A stretch of 64,000 nucleotides of DNA, taken from positions 1-64,000 of the forward strand of contig VJOU01000001.1 of the NCBI GenBank assembly GCA_007050995.1, read 5' to 3'. The stretch is from Glycocaulis profundi (GTDB lineage Bacteria; Pseudomonadota; Alphaproteobacteria; Caulobacterales; Maricaulaceae). Position numbers and translations under genes: made by a program. Below, piece by piece: positions 32,755 to 42,520 of the stretch. The notes under the pieces were generated by a model. That model was not told the origin of the DNA, made no database searches, and saw nothing but the letters and a program-made list of their open reading frames with translations. Position 1 is the stretch's first letter. The number at the start of each line of letters is the position of its first letter.

Positions 32755-32925
32755 ATGCCAACTGAAGCGCGTATCCGCGAGCTGGACTCCCGTCACACCC
32801 ATCTGGAGACCCGGATCGAACAGGAGCTCAAGCATCCCTCCGCGGACACCCTTCAACTCGCTGATCTGAAGAGGCAGAAACTCAGGATCAAGGAACAGAT
32901 AGAGGCCTTGCGGCGACGACCATGA
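32755..32925 (+). CDS. Second DUF465 small protein
   Basis: A 56-residue helical-hairpin protein starting MPTEARIRELDSRHTHLETR and ending with LADLKRQKLRIKEQIEALRR, the DUF465 signature. A strong GAAGGAGG ribosome binding site lies 5-6 bases before ATG 32755. It is divergent from ubiX and followed by a large perfect hairpin. Confidence 0.87.
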   Translation: MPTEARIRELDSRHTHLETRIEQELKHPSADTLQLADLKRQKLRIKEQIEALRRRP

Positions 32926-32955
32926 CGCGCCCGGCCTGACATCGGGATTTTTTGC

Positions 32956-32985
32956 AGCGGGGGCGGCTTTCGGGCCGCCCCCGCT
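32956..32985. terminator. Perfect 12-bp GC hairpin after the DUF465 gene
   Basis: AGCGGGGGCGGC (32956-32967) and GCCGCCCCCGCT (32974-32985) form a flawless 12-bp stem with loop TTTCGG, 30 bases after the DUF465 stop. A run of six T precedes the stem on the plus strand and none follows, so it lacks a standard terminator tail in either direction. It could stop RNA polymerase by stem strength or protect the 3' end of the short mRNA. Confidence 0.45.
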
Positions 32986-33086
32986 CGCGTCAGGAGGGAA
33001 CCCCCGCGCCTTCCGGACCCTTTGATCCTGCGGGTGGCTGTTCCCATATCTCCGTCATGACACGCGGCCTCCCGCCCGGAGCACTC

Positions 33087-33953
33087 ATGCGCCTGCACGC
33101 CGGCCTCGCTCTGCTTCTGCTCCTGTCCTGCGCGGCTTCCGCGCAGGCGCAGTCCGCGCGCGAGCGCATGGCGGTCTGCCCTCAGGGCTATGAGGCGCTG
33201 GCCGAAGCGGACGCGGACGGGGCCGTGACCGCCTTCCGCGCCTGCCTGTCCGAGCGCCTGCACGAGTGGACTGTGGAAGCCGAGCTCAGGACCCGGCTGG
33301 GCGCGGCGCATCTGGCGCTGGGCGAGGCGCGTCAGGCGCTGCTGGCCTATAATCAGGTCATGGCCCTGATCGAGGATCATGGCGGCAATCCCGACATTCC
33401 GATGATCCGCCGCAACCGCGCCGCCGCCCTGATGCAGCTCGAACGCTATGAGGACGCGCTCGACGACCTCCGCGTGGCCGCCCGCCGCGATCCGCTAGAC
33501 GGCTTCACCCACGTGCTGCTGGGCTCAGCCTACATGGAGCTGGGCCGCCATCCCGACGCCGTCGCGGCCTTCGACGAGGCCGTCCGCGCCGAGCCCGACT
33601 ACACGGCGGGCTGGATCGGCCGCTCGGCGGCCTTCATCGAGCTGGACATGCTCGATCAGGCGGTGTCGGACGGCCGGGAGGCGGTGTCCATCGAACCGGC
33701 GGACGGCGGCGCGCTGAACGCGCTGTGCTGGGCGCTGGTCAAGGCGGGCCGGGCCGAGGAGGGCCTTGAGATCTGCGATGCGGCGGTGGAGGCCGAGCCT
33801 GAATCGGGCGCCATCGTGCATTCGCGCGCCGCCGCGCTCGAACAGGTCGGTCGCGCCGAGGAGGCCCGCGAGCTCTACGCCCGCGCCTACGAGCTCGACC
33901 CCGACAATCAGACCGTCAGCGAGGACTATCTGCGCACCCGCGGCGACGGCTGA
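33087..33953 (+). CDS. Exported TPR-repeat protein
   Basis: A 288-residue secreted or periplasmic protein. The start at 33087 (GGAG six bases upstream) gives a signal peptide MRLHAGLALLLLLSCAASAQA. About six tetratricopeptide repeats follow, for example GAAHLALGEARQALLAYNQV, LGSAYMELGRHPDAVAAFDE and ALEQVGRAEEARELYARA. A cysteine within the signal region (LLSCAAS) could be a lipobox, but the surrounding residues do not fit well. Partners are unknown. Confidence 0.8.
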   Translation: MRLHAGLALLLLLSCAASAQAQSARERMAVCPQGYEALAEADADGAVTAFRACLSERLHEWTVEAELRTRLGAAHLALGEARQALLAYNQVMALIEDHGGNPDIPMIRRNRAAALMQLERYEDALDDLRVAARRDPLDGFTHVLLGSAYMELGRHPDAVAAFDEAVRAEPDYTAGWIGRSAAFIELDMLDQAVSDGREAVSIEPADGGALNALCWALVKAGRAEEGLEICDAAVEAEPESGAIVHSRAAALEQVGRAEEARELYARAYELDPDNQTVSEDYLRTRGDG

Positions 33954-34036
33954 CGGCTTGCGTCGTCACGCGCTTCGGTCTTTGATCCCGCGGATCCGCG
34001 CCGGGGGGCGGCGGACGCCGCGCAACGGAGGCCGTC

Positions 34037-34855
34037 ATGGCAGCATCGGACCGGGTCGCCATCGTCACCGGCGGGTCCAAGGGCATCGGCGGAGCGTGCG
34101 CGCGCCGCTTCGTGGCCGAGGGGCTGAAGGTCGTCATCGCCGATATTGACGAGGCTTCCGGCGAGGCGCTGGCCCGTGAACTGGACGGCGGAAAGGGCCG
34201 GGCGGTGTTCATCGCCTGCGACGTCTCCGACCGGCTTTCTGTCAACAACATGATGGCCGAGACCCGCTCCGCCTTCGGGCGGGTGGACGTGCTGGTCAAC
34301 AACGCGGCCGTCATCTCGCCCGGCGACATCCTCGAGCTGGAGATCGCCGAGTTCGACCGGGTGATGGGGGTCAATCTGCGCGGCGCCTTCCTGGTCGCGC
34401 GCGAAGTGTCCCGCCAGATGGTCCAGCAGATCGAGGAGGAGGACGTCCGCACCGAGGACGCCCGCCGCCGCTACGCCATCATCAACATGAGCTCGGTCAA
34501 CGCGCAGGTCTCCATCGGCGACCAGCTCGCCTACACCGCCTCCAAGGGCGCGCTCAACCAGATGACCAAGGCCATGGCCCTGTCGCTGGCGCCGTGGGGG
34601 GTGCGGGTGAACGCGGTCGGGCCGGGCTCGATCAACACCGACATCCTCAAGGCCATCGCCGACGACAAGGAGACGATGCGCAAAATCCTCTCGCGCACGC
34701 CCCTGGCCCGGCTGGGCGACCCCGCCGAGATCGCCGGCGTGACCTGGTTCCTGGCCAGCAAGGACGCCAGCTACGTCACCGGCGAGTGCATCTACGCCGA
34801 TGGCGGCCGTCTGGCGCTCAACTATGTGATGAAGCCCGAGGACTACGAGGACTGA
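34037..34855 (+). CDS. Short-chain dehydrogenase/reductase
   Basis: A 272-residue classical SDR with TGGSKGIGGACA, NNAAVIS, an active serine in INMSSVNA and YTASKGALNQ (Tyr and Lys). An insertion rich in Glu/Asp/Arg (EEEDVRTEDARRR) precedes the active-site strand. Its substrate is unknown. It ends 10 bases before the convergent creatininase-family gene and has an ACGGAGG ribosome binding site. Confidence 0.88.
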   Translation: MAASDRVAIVTGGSKGIGGACARRFVAEGLKVVIADIDEASGEALARELDGGKGRAVFIACDVSDRLSVNNMMAETRSAFGRVDVLVNNAAVISPGDILELEIAEFDRVMGVNLRGAFLVAREVSRQMVQQIEEEDVRTEDARRRYAIINMSSVNAQVSIGDQLAYTASKGALNQMTKAMALSLAPWGVRVNAVGPGSINTDILKAIADDKETMRKILSRTPLARLGDPAEIAGVTWFLASKDASYVTGECIYADGGRLALNYVMKPEDYED

Positions 34856-34865
34856 GGCCCGCGCC

Positions 34866-35603
34866 TCAGCTCTTGAAGAAGGCCTCGACGTCCCGGATCA
34901 GGCCCGCCTTGGCGGCCGCGACCAGGCGCGCGCCCTTTTCGGGGGTGGCCTGGCTGGGGTCGGAGCCGATTCGGCCGTCGGGGAAGGTCGCGCGGTAGTT
35001 GGCCGCGTCGGTGAAATCGCCCTCGGGCGCGATCTTCGGGCTCATCTCGACATTCTTGACCGCTTCGGGATGGGCGTAATAGGTCACCGCCACTTCGGAC
35101 GCGGTGGCGTGGCTGCCGTCGCCCTCGGGGAAGATCTCCTTGCACAGGCTCATCACGCCGTCGAGCTCCCACCAGTTGCGCTGCCTGCACTTGAAGGGGC
35201 AGACATCGCCGTCCAGCGACCAGGCCGCGTAGTTCTCGGCGAAGGCGGTGGCGATGGGGGCGATGTTCCCGCCATGCCCGTTCAGGAAATACATCCGCTT
35301 GAAGCCGTGCCGGGCCAGCGAATCGATCCAGTCGTTGATCGCCGCGATCATGGTCGAGGGGCGCAGGGTGATGGTGCCCGCGAAGCCCAGATGGTGCTGG
35401 GCGGAGCCCACGCTGAAGGTCGGCGCGACCAGGAAGCCCGCCTCGGCGGCCGCTTCGCGCGCGATCACCTCGGGGCAGATCGCGTCGGTGCCCAGAAGGC
35501 CGTTCGGCCCGTGCTGCTCGGTCGAGCCGATGGGGATCACGATGCCCTTGGAGCGCTTGAGATAGGCGTCCACTTCGGGCCAGGAGGCTGTGTTCAGCAG
35601 CAT
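34866..35603 (-). CDS. Creatininase-family amidohydrolase
   Basis: A 245-residue metal-dependent hydrolase. GSTEQHGPNGLLGTDA carries metal ligands and NGHGGN is the family signature. The ATG at 35603 has GGAG six bases upstream and is preferred over a GTG 15 bases earlier. Family members include creatininase, mycofactocin MftE and FAPy deformylase. No mycofactocin genes are nearby and the true substrate is not readable. Confidence 0.87.
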   Translation of the reverse strand: MLLNTASWPEVDAYLKRSKGIVIPIGSTEQHGPNGLLGTDAICPEVIAREAAAEAGFLVAPTFSVGSAQHHLGFAGTITLRPSTMIAAINDWIDSLARHGFKRMYFLNGHGGNIAPIATAFAENYAAWSLDGDVCPFKCRQRNWWELDGVMSLCKEIFPEGDGSHATASEVAVTYYAHPEAVKNVEMSPKIAPEGDFTDAANYRATFPDGRIGSDPSQATPEKGARLVAAAKAGLIRDVEAFFKS

Positions 35604-35746
35604 GGGGGTCTCCGTCACGCAGATTTCTGGCGGGGAAGTGAAACCAAAGCGCGCGGTTTCGCAAGGCTTGTCGCCACCGGGGCGTCTCGGCCATGCTCCG
35701 CAGGACAGGGCGGCGCCAGGATCGCCCCGCGAGGAGGAGGCCCGCC

Positions 35747-37687
35747 ATGGCCAAGGACATCATCCCCGTTCCGGCGAGTTTCTCCGGCGCGAGCATGGAC
35801 GCGGGCCGCTATCAGGAGCGCTACAGGCTGTCGATCGAAAAGCCTGAGGAGTTCTGGCGCGAGGAGCTGAGGCGGGTGCGCTGGATCAAGGCCCCGAAGA
35901 AAATCTCCGACGTCAGCTTCGACCGGGACGATTTCCGCATCAGCTGGTTTCAGGACGGCATCCTGAACCTCACCGAGACCTGCATCGACCGGCACCTCGA
36001 AGAGCGCCCGGGCAAGACCGCTCTGATCTTCGAAGGCGACAATCCGGGCCAGCACTACTCGGTCAGCTACCGCCAGCTTCACGATCATGTGTGTCGCTTC
36101 GCCAACGTGCTCAAGCGCGCGGGCGTCAGCAAGGGTGACCGGGTCACCCTCTACATGCCGATGATCCCCGAGGCGGCCTATGCCATGCTCGCCTGCGCCC
36201 GGATCGGCGCGGTCCATTCGGTGGTGTTCGGCGGCTTCTCGCCCGAGGCGCTGGCCGGACGGATCAACGACTGCGGCAGCGAGTACGTCGTCACCGCCGA
36301 CGAGGGCGTGCGCGGCGGGCGGACCATTCCGCTCAAGGCCAACGTGGACAGGGCGCTGGAGCAGGCGGATGGCGTGAAGGCGGTGATCTGCGTGCGCCGC
36401 ACGGGCGCGGACGTGGGCTGGGTTCAGGGCCGGGACCGCTGGTATCACGACGAGGCGCTCGAGGTGGACGCGGTCTGCGCGCCCGAGCCCATGGACGCCG
36501 AAGACCCGCTCTTCATCCTCTACACCTCGGGCTCGACGGGAAAGCCCAAGGGCGTGCTGCACACCACGGGCGGCTATCTGGTCTGGGCGGCGATGACCCA
36601 TGCGCTGACCTTCGATCATCGCGAGGACGACGTGTTCTGGTGCAGCGCGGACGTGGGCTGGGTGACCGGCCACTCCTATGTCGTCTACGGCCCGCTGGCC
36701 AATGGCGGGACGAGCGTGATCTTCGAGGGGGTGCCCACCTGGCCGGGGCCGGACCGGTTCTGGGAGGTGATCGCCAAGCATGCCGTGACGGTGTTCTACA
36801 CCGCCCCGACCGCGATCCGCGCCCTGATGCGGGTGGGCGACGAACCGGTTGAAAAGCACGACCGGTCGTCCCTGCGCCTGCTGGGCACGGTGGGCGAGCC
36901 GATCAATCCCGAGGCCTGGCGCTGGTATCACGACGTGGTGGGTGAGGGGCGCTGCCCGGTGGTGGACACCTGGTGGCAGACCGAGACCGGCGGGCACATG
37001 ATCACCGCCCTGCCCGGCGCGCACGACCTGAAGCCGGGGTCGGCGGCCTTCCCCATGTTCGGCGTGCGGCCCGCCCTGGTCGACAACGAGGGCCGGCGCC
37101 TGCCCGATGACGGGGCGGCGGAGGGCAATCTGGTGCTGCTGGGTTCCTGGCCGGGGCAGATGCGCACGGTCTATGGCGACCATGAGCGCTTCTTCGAAAC
37201 CTATTTCTCCACCTATCCGGGCACGTATTTCACCGGCGACGGCGCGCGGCGGGACGCGGACGGCTACTGGTGGATCACCGGGCGGGTGGACGACGTGCTG
37301 AACATCTCCGGCCACCGGCTGGGCACGGCTGAGATCGAGAGCGCGCTGGTGCTCCACCCGGCGGTCTCCGAAGCGGCGGTGGTGGGCTATCCCCACGACA
37401 TCAAGGGCCAGGGCATCTGGTGCTATGTCACGCTCAAGGCGGGGCTGGAGGGGGATGCGGACCTCGAGGCCAAACTCAAGGCCCATGTGCGTTCGGAGAT
37501 CGGGCCGGTGGCGACGCCCGACGTGATCCAGTTCGCCCCCGGCCTGCCCAAGACCCGCTCGGGCAAGATCATGCGGCGGATCCTGAGGAAGATCGCGGAG
37601 AACCGGACCGGGGAGCTGGGCGACACCTCCACCCTGGCCGATCCGTCCGTGGTCGAGGACCTGGTGGCGAACCGCAAGGCGGGCTGA
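35747..37687 (+). CDS. acs: Acetyl-CoA synthetase
   Basis: AMP-forming ligase making acetyl-CoA from acetate. The 646-residue length is typical. Motifs are [29 protein letters not shown], the WWQTETGG adenine motif and, near the C-terminus, [12 protein letters not shown], whose lysine is the regulatory acetylation site in the family. The start follows a GAGGAGGAGG ribosome binding site. Divergent from the creatininase-family gene. Confidence 0.95.
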   Translation: MAKDIIPVPASFSGASMDAGRYQERYRLSIEKPEEFWREELRRVRWIKAPKKISDVSFDRDDFRISWFQDGILNLTETCIDRHLEERPGKTALIFEGDNPGQHYSVSYRQLHDHVCRFANVLKRAGVSKGDRVTLYMPMIPEAAYAMLACARIGAVHSVVFGGFSPEALAGRINDCGSEYVVTADEGVRGGRTIPLKANVDRALEQADGVKAVICVRRTGADVGWVQGRDRWYHDEALEVDAVCAPEPMDAEDPLFILYTSGSTGKPKGVLHTTGGYLVWAAMTHALTFDHREDDVFWCSADVGWVTGHSYVVYGPLANGGTSVIFEGVPTWPGPDRFWEVIAKHAVTVFYTAPTAIRALMRVGDEPVEKHDRSSLRLLGTVGEPINPEAWRWYHDVVGEGRCPVVDTWWQTETGGHMITALPGAHDLKPGSAAFPMFGVRPALVDNEGRRLPDDGAAEGNLVLLGSWPGQMRTVYGDHERFFETYFSTYPGTYFTGDGARRDADGYWWITGRVDDVLNISGHRLGTAEIESALVLHPAVSEAAVVGYPHDIKGQGIWCYVTLKAGLEGDADLEAKLKAHVRSEIGPVATPDVIQFAPGLPKTRSGKIMRRILRKIAENRTGELGDTSTLADPSVVEDLVANRKAG

Positions 37688-37749
37688 GATTGACGCCGGA
37701 TTAACCGGATCGCCCCAGCCTGCCGCGCTGGGAAGACGGGGCGAGGACG

Positions 37750-38217
37750 ATGGCGCGCACAATCGCGATCCTGTTCGTGTGCACGGGGAATATCTGCCGC
37801 TCGCCCATGGCCGAGGGCGCGGCGGAAGCCATCGCCGCGCGCATGGGCAAGGACATGGTGTTCGATTCGGCCGGCACCGGGGACTGGCACGCCGGCGAAC
37901 CTCCCGACCCCCGCGCGATCGAGACCGCGGCCAAGCGTGGCTACGACATCTCCGGCCAGCGCGCGCGGGCGGTTCAGAACGCCGACTTCACCCGTTTCGA
38001 CCATCTGATCGGGCTGGATTCCAGCCACCGGCGCTGGCTCATGACCGCCCGCGATGCGCGGCATCTGAAGGACCGCCCCGTCTCGCGCCTGCTCGACTGG
38101 TCGGTGGGCTCGGCGCTTCAGGACGTGCCCGACCCCTATTACGGCGAGATGGCCGATTTCGAGCGGGCGCTGGACCTGATCGAGAAGGGGGTCGAGGGCC
38201 TGCTGCGGCGGATCTAG
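37750..38217 (+). CDS. Low-molecular-weight protein tyrosine phosphatase
   Basis: A 155-residue phosphatase. The P-loop CTGNICRS (Cys11, Arg17) is at the N-terminus and the general-acid aspartate is in VPDPYYG. LMW-PTPs dephosphorylate tyrosine-phosphorylated proteins or act on polysaccharide kinases; no capsule genes are nearby. Its TAG overlaps the TAG of the convergent kinase gene in CTAG. Confidence 0.93.
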   Translation: MARTIAILFVCTGNICRSPMAEGAAEAIAARMGKDMVFDSAGTGDWHAGEPPDPRAIETAAKRGYDISGQRARAVQNADFTRFDHLIGLDSSHRRWLMTARDARHLKDRPVSRLLDWSVGSALQDVPDPYYGEMADFERALDLIEKGVEGLLRRI

Positions 38218-38897
38218 CGGCCCAGCCGGGCGCGGGCTTCCTCGATCACCGGCACGGCCAGGGTATCGAAGAAGGCCGCCAGATGCTCGCTGGGGCGGGC
38301 GGCGGCCGCGTCGTTGCCGATCACGATGTCCGCGCAGTCGCGATTGGGGTGGGTCCATTCATGGTGCATGGGCCGCACGGTGGTCAGGTACTGGCCCACC
38401 ACCGACTGGGCTGTCCGCCCCCGCTCGTTCACGTCGCGCAGCAGCCGCCGGGCCAGCCGGATGTCGTCGGGCGCGTCCACATAGACCTTCAGATCGAACA
38501 GGACTTTCAGGGCGTCCGTGCAGAACAGGTGGATGCCTTCCACGAAGATCACGTCCGCGGGCGCCAGCGGCCGGGTGTCAGCCCGCCTGCGGTGGATGGT
38601 GAAATCATAGACCGGCCCCTGAACGGTCTCGCCGGTCTTCAGGGCGGCCAGATGCCGGGCCAGCAGGGCGTGATCGCGTGAGGCGGGGTGGTCGAAATTG
38701 AACCGCGCGGGCTCGAAATCGGGCGAGCCGCCGTGGTCGCCGTAATAGTCGTCCTCGCTCAGCACCATCGTGACCAGCGGCGCCAGCGCGCGGGCGGCGG
38801 CGCGGGCGATCTCGGTCTTGCCCGAGGCGGAGCCGCCGCTGACGCCGACCAGAAGACGGCGGGGGGCTGGGGCGGCGCGGTCGGGCGTGTCGGTCAC
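38214..38897 (-). CDS. Uridine-kinase-like P-loop kinase
   Basis: A 227-residue phosphoribulokinase/uridine kinase-family protein with the P-loop GVSGGSASGKTEIAR, the DDYYGDHGG substrate region, FNFDHPASRDHALL and the VIFVEGIHLF strand. It starts with GTG. Sequence fits uridine kinase or a related nucleoside/sugar kinase, but substrate cannot be certain. It runs toward the phosphatase gene. Confidence 0.85.
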   Translation of the reverse strand: MTDTPDRAAPAPRRLLVGVSGGSASGKTEIARAAARALAPLVTMVLSEDDYYGDHGGSPDFEPARFNFDHPASRDHALLARHLAALKTGETVQGPVYDFTIHRRRADTRPLAPADVIFVEGIHLFCTDALKVLFDLKVYVDAPDDIRLARRLLRDVNERGRTAQSVVGQYLTTVRPMHHEWTHPNRDCADIVIGNDAAAARPSEHLAAFFDTLAVPVIEEARARLGR

Positions 38898-38915
38898 GGG
38901 CGAGGATCCTGAAAA

Positions 38916-40475
38916 CTAGAGCCGGTCGTCGCCGCTCACGCCGGGATCGTCGGGCGGCCGGCCGGTTTCATAAAACCCCGGCGCGGGCTTGTCCTCCCTG
39001 CGCTGCGGCTGAGGCGCAGCGGGCGGGGGAGGGGGTGCAGGCGCGGTGGCGGGCGGCGTCTCAGGCTTGGGCGGCTCGGGCGCGCGTTTCGTCTCCGGCG
39101 CGGCGGGCGGCGGGGCCGCCGCCTTGGGGGCTTCGAGCAGCATCGCCTCGGGCACGGCCTCGGCGGCGATCTCGTAGCGCTCGTGCCGAGGGTGGATCAG
39201 GCGCGCCTCGTCGCCCCAGGCGAACACCATCCGCTTCCAGTCCGCGTCCGAGAAGGCGAAGGGCCGGCCCTTGCCGTCCAGATCCGACCAGTCGGGCTCC
39301 ACCGGCGCATGGGCGGCGCGGGCCAGATGGCGGCGCAGGGCGGGCTCGTCGCCCTCGATCTTCGCCAGCCGCGCGGCCAGCGCGCAGACCCTGGCGGACG
39401 CCTCGGGATGGTCGATCATCGGCGTGATCAGGGCGCGGGCGTCGCGCGCGTTGCCCTGCTCCAGCGCCAGCTCGGCCAGAAGCAGTTTGGATTCCCGGTG
39501 ATGGGGGTTGAGCGCGGCCAGACCCAGCATCCGCTCGGCCCGCTTGGCTCTGGGCTCGTCGGCTTTCAGATCGCGATAGGCGCGCGCCAAGGCGGGATGC
39601 GGGGCCAGCGCCCAGGCCGACTGGAGCATGTCGGAGGCGCGCTTGGGCTTGCCCTTCGCCGCCGTCAGGCGGGCGGCCAGCACCGCGGAGGGGGCGAAGC
39701 CGGGCGAGGCGGAGACCGCCTTCTCGGCCAGTTTCGCGGCCTCCTCGGGCTCGGACCCCTCCCGGCGGCCCGCCAGCACGGTCATAAGCACGGCGCGGCG
39801 GCGCGCGGCGATCTCCTCGGTGACGTGGCGGCGTTTCTCGCCCGCGTCGAGGGTAGTCAGCGCGTCCTCCCACCGGCCTTCGGCGATCTGGGCGTTGAAC
39901 AGCGAATCGAAGGCCCAGCGGGCGGTCTTGAACTCGCCGAACACGTCGGAGGCATGGGTGATGACGGTCGCGGGCTCGCCGCGCGCCTCGGCCAGCAGGG
40001 ACAGACCCCGGCGGGCGACGATCTTCGTGCGCGGATTGGTGAGCAGCGCCTCGTAATGATGCTGGGCGCTGAGCAGATCCCCCGCCGCTTCGGCGGCGCG
40101 CGCAGCCATGATGCGCGACAGGACGGGACGCTTCATCAGCGCCTCGGCGCGGGCGGCCTGACGCACGGCCAGATCGCCTTCGCCCGCGGCCGCCGCGATC
40201 AGCGCCCGCTCCAGCGCGTCCACGCCCTGATCGCGCCTGCGACGGCGATTGGCGCGCACGATCGCGCCCGGCGCGCCCCACAGCTTGGCCAGCAGCCACC
40301 ACAGGATCGCCAGCGCGAAGGCGGCGACCGCCAGCAGCGCGATCATCACCGCCGCGGTGGTCTCGCCCTGCCAGCCGAGAAACTCAAAGCTGACCGCGCC
40401 GGGATTGGCCGCCAGCCAGACCGCCAGCGCGGCGGTCGCCAGACACAGGACGACCGTGATGATGAGACGGATCAT
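38916..40475 (-). CDS. HemY-N-domain TPR membrane protein
   Basis: A 519-residue protein with two N-terminal spans (residues 3-25 and 40-62, with GWQGETTAAVMIALLAV), the HemY_N signature. TPR-like helices then run to about residue 400 and a proline/alanine-rich tail follows. HemY-type proteins are found with hem genes and are thought to organise heme or envelope enzymes. Its ATG overlaps the Mic60-like gene stop (ATGA), in the order hemC-hemD-Mic60-HemY common in alphaproteobacteria. Confidence 0.85.
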   Translation of the reverse strand: MIRLIITVVLCLATAALAVWLAANPGAVSFEFLGWQGETTAAVMIALLAVAAFALAILWWLLAKLWGAPGAIVRANRRRRRDQGVDALERALIAAAAGEGDLAVRQAARAEALMKRPVLSRIMAARAAEAAGDLLSAQHHYEALLTNPRTKIVARRGLSLLAEARGEPATVITHASDVFGEFKTARWAFDSLFNAQIAEGRWEDALTTLDAGEKRRHVTEEIAARRRAVLMTVLAGRREGSEPEEAAKLAEKAVSASPGFAPSAVLAARLTAAKGKPKRASDMLQSAWALAPHPALARAYRDLKADEPRAKRAERMLGLAALNPHHRESKLLLAELALEQGNARDARALITPMIDHPEASARVCALAARLAKIEGDEPALRRHLARAAHAPVEPDWSDLDGKGRPFAFSDADWKRMVFAWGDEARLIHPRHERYEIAAEAVPEAMLLEAPKAAAPPPAAPETKRAPEPPKPETPPATAPAPPPPPAAPQPQRREDKPAPGFYETGRPPDDPGVSGDDRL

Positions 40476-41737
40476 CGGCTCGCGCCCTCCATGTCCTCGG
40501 CCAGAGCGCGGCGCAGATCGGCCAGCGCGGCGTCCAGCGCGATGCGTGCGCGGGCACCGTCCAGCCAGCTTTCCAGCGCCCCCGGAATCGGGTCGGCGCG
40601 TTCGGCGGCGCGGACGGCGGCGTCAAGGTCTCCGGCGGCCAGGGCGGCCTCGACCTCGCCGCGGGGGGCCGCCCGGGCCTGATCGCGCTCCTCGCCGGAC
40701 TGGCGCAGGGTGACGAGGCCGAACAGGACCCGGTCGCTCCCATCCTCGCCGCTCTCCAGCGTCTCGCGGGGGAAGGCGGCCAGCAGGGCGGCGCGGGAGG
40801 GAACGCCCGAGCGGGCGGGGCCGCGCAGTTCGCGCAGTTCGCTCCGGCCCTGCCAGGCCCGCTCCAGCGCGGCGCGCTCGTCCTCGAAGCCCTCGCCCGA
40901 CCGGGCGGCCTCGGCCATCAGAAGATAGGCCGCCGCGCGGCCCGCCTGGGGCGACGCGCCCTCTCGGGGACCGGCCCGGCGCAGCTCGGCGATGTCGGCG
41001 GCCAGCGCGTCCATCTCCGAGGACAGGCCTTCGCGCTCGGCGTCGAAATCGGCGAAGCGGCCGCGCAGGTCCGCGCGCAGGTCGGAAACCTGCTGGCTGA
41101 GTTCTGCGAAATTCGACTGCAGGCGCTCAGCGCTCTCGGCGGGGCGGCCTTCGGCGGCGGCCAGCGCGGACTGAGCCTGGGTCTCGGCCTCGTTGGCCGC
41201 GGTGCGGGCCTCGGCGACCAGATCGCGCAGCTCGGACAGGCGCGTTTCGATCAGCTCCGCCGCGCCGTCCTCGGTCACCGCGCCCAGATCGGCCATGTCC
41301 GCGCGCAGGGCGTCGATCTCGGCGCGCACATCGCTCAGCGCCGTCTCGTCGATCTCGCCCGGCTCAGGCTCGGGACGCGCCTCCAGCTCCGCGATGCGGG
41401 CTTCCAGCGCCTCCACGCGCGGGTCCTCGCCGGTTTCCGGCTCGCGAGCCTCCAGCGCGGCGAGGCGCTGTTCGAGCGGGGCCATGTCGGGGGCGGCGGT
41501 TACGGGCCGGTCGAAGCCCAGCTCGGGCAGAAGCGGCCCGGCATAGCGTTCCAGCGCCCACGCGGTGACGCCGCCGATGGCGGCGGCCAGAAGCACGAAG
41601 AAGACGAAGGCGATCCAGCCCGGACCGCGCTTCTTCGGCTTGCTGGCCTTGGTCTTGGGGTCGTTGCCCGGCGGGTCGGCGGGCTCGAATTCGGCGTCCA
41701 CCGGTTCGGGTTCGCCCGCGGTCTTGTCGGCGCTCAT
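40472..41737 (-). CDS. Mic60/mitofilin-like inner-membrane protein
   Basis: A 421-residue protein with a charged, proline-rich N-terminus, one membrane span (GWIAFVFFVLLAAAIGGVTA) and a long coiled coil (about residues 85-250). It ends in a helical mitofilin-signature domain with GALESWLDGARARIALDAAL. This is the alphaproteobacterial homologue of mitochondrial Mic60, which bends inner membranes. ATG at 41737 with GGGAG upstream is preferred to a GTG six bases earlier. Location between hemD and the HemY gene matches the usual position. Confidence 0.85.
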   Translation of the reverse strand: MSADKTAGEPEPVDAEFEPADPPGNDPKTKASKPKKRGPGWIAFVFFVLLAAAIGGVTAWALERYAGPLLPELGFDRPVTAAPDMAPLEQRLAALEAREPETGEDPRVEALEARIAELEARPEPEPGEIDETALSDVRAEIDALRADMADLGAVTEDGAAELIETRLSELRDLVAEARTAANEAETQAQSALAAAEGRPAESAERLQSNFAELSQQVSDLRADLRGRFADFDAEREGLSSEMDALAADIAELRRAGPREGASPQAGRAAAYLLMAEAARSGEGFEDERAALERAWQGRSELRELRGPARSGVPSRAALLAAFPRETLESGEDGSDRVLFGLVTLRQSGEERDQARAAPRGEVEAALAAGDLDAAVRAAERADPIPGALESWLDGARARIALDAALADLRRALAEDMEGASR

Positions 41738-41782
41738 CGGCACTCCCGGTAAATCGCTTCAGCCCCCATGTTCAACGCAAGT

Positions 41783-42520
41783 CTAGGCCGCGCCGCCGTC
41801 CGCCGCCACCGGGGGAAGGCCGAGCGCGCCAGCCAGCGCAGCCAGCAGACCCGCCTCGTCGGGCGCGGCGCTGGCATGAACCTTAAGCCCTCGCGCCGTC
41901 AGCGGTTCCGCCGCCGCCTGTGAAATGGCCACGAAAACGGCCTCCTGCAACCGCCCGCAGAGCCCTGCCGCGTCCGCCAGCGTCACGAACCGCTCCGCTC
42001 CCTTGGGCGAATGGGCCAGCACCGCGGCCCCGCCCGCGTCCAGAGCGGCGATGGCTTCGGGGGTCAGGGCGGATGCGGGGGTCGCCTCATATAAAACGTC
42101 CGTTCGTGCGCTGATCCCGGCTTTCAGAAGCATGCCGGGGAGGTCTCCGGCGCGGTCCTGTCCCCCGAAATGGACGAGCTCGGGAACATGGTCGGCATGG
42201 TCGGCGACGAGGCGGGCCAGATCATTCACGTCGCCGCCCGCCGACAGGACGTTTTCGAAGCCCGAAGTCCGCGCCGCGTCCGCGGTCGCGTCGCCCACGG
42301 TGAAGACCGGGCGGCCGCGCTCGCGCGACAGTCTGGCGAAGGCGGCCACGCCGTTGGGGCTGGTGAAGGCGAGGGCGGCGTCCGGGGCCACGGTGACCGG
42401 TCTGTCGAGAAACAGGATCCCGGCGACGGGGGTCAGAACCGGTTTCAGGCCCATGGCTTCGATCCGGGCGGCGGTCTGGTCCGCGCCGGGCCGGGTGCGG
42501 GTGATCAGGACGGGGATCAG
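41783..42520 (-). CDS. hemD: Uroporphyrinogen-III synthase, probable CTG start
   Basis: Closes hydroxymethylbilane to uroporphyrinogen III. The protein begins LIPVLITRTRPGADQTAARI, the family N-terminus, and contains FTSPNGVAAFAR and FVAISQAAAEPLTARGL. No ATG, GTG or TTG exists in frame near the start; upstream sequence is the antisense-free overlap with hemC and reads as arginine-rich. The CTG at 42520 overlaps the hemC TGA as CTGA and is preceded by GGGGGG, so a CTG start by reinitiation is likely. It gives 245 residues, the usual length. Confidence 0.85.
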   Translation of the reverse strand: MIPVLITRTRPGADQTAARIEAMGLKPVLTPVAGILFLDRPVTVAPDAALAFTSPNGVAAFARLSRERGRPVFTVGDATADAARTSGFENVLSAGGDVNDLARLVADHADHVPELVHFGGQDRAGDLPGMLLKAGISARTDVLYEATPASALTPEAIAALDAGGAAVLAHSPKGAERFVTLADAAGLCGRLQEAVFVAISQAAAEPLTARGLKVHASAAPDEAGLLAALAGALGLPPVAADGGAA

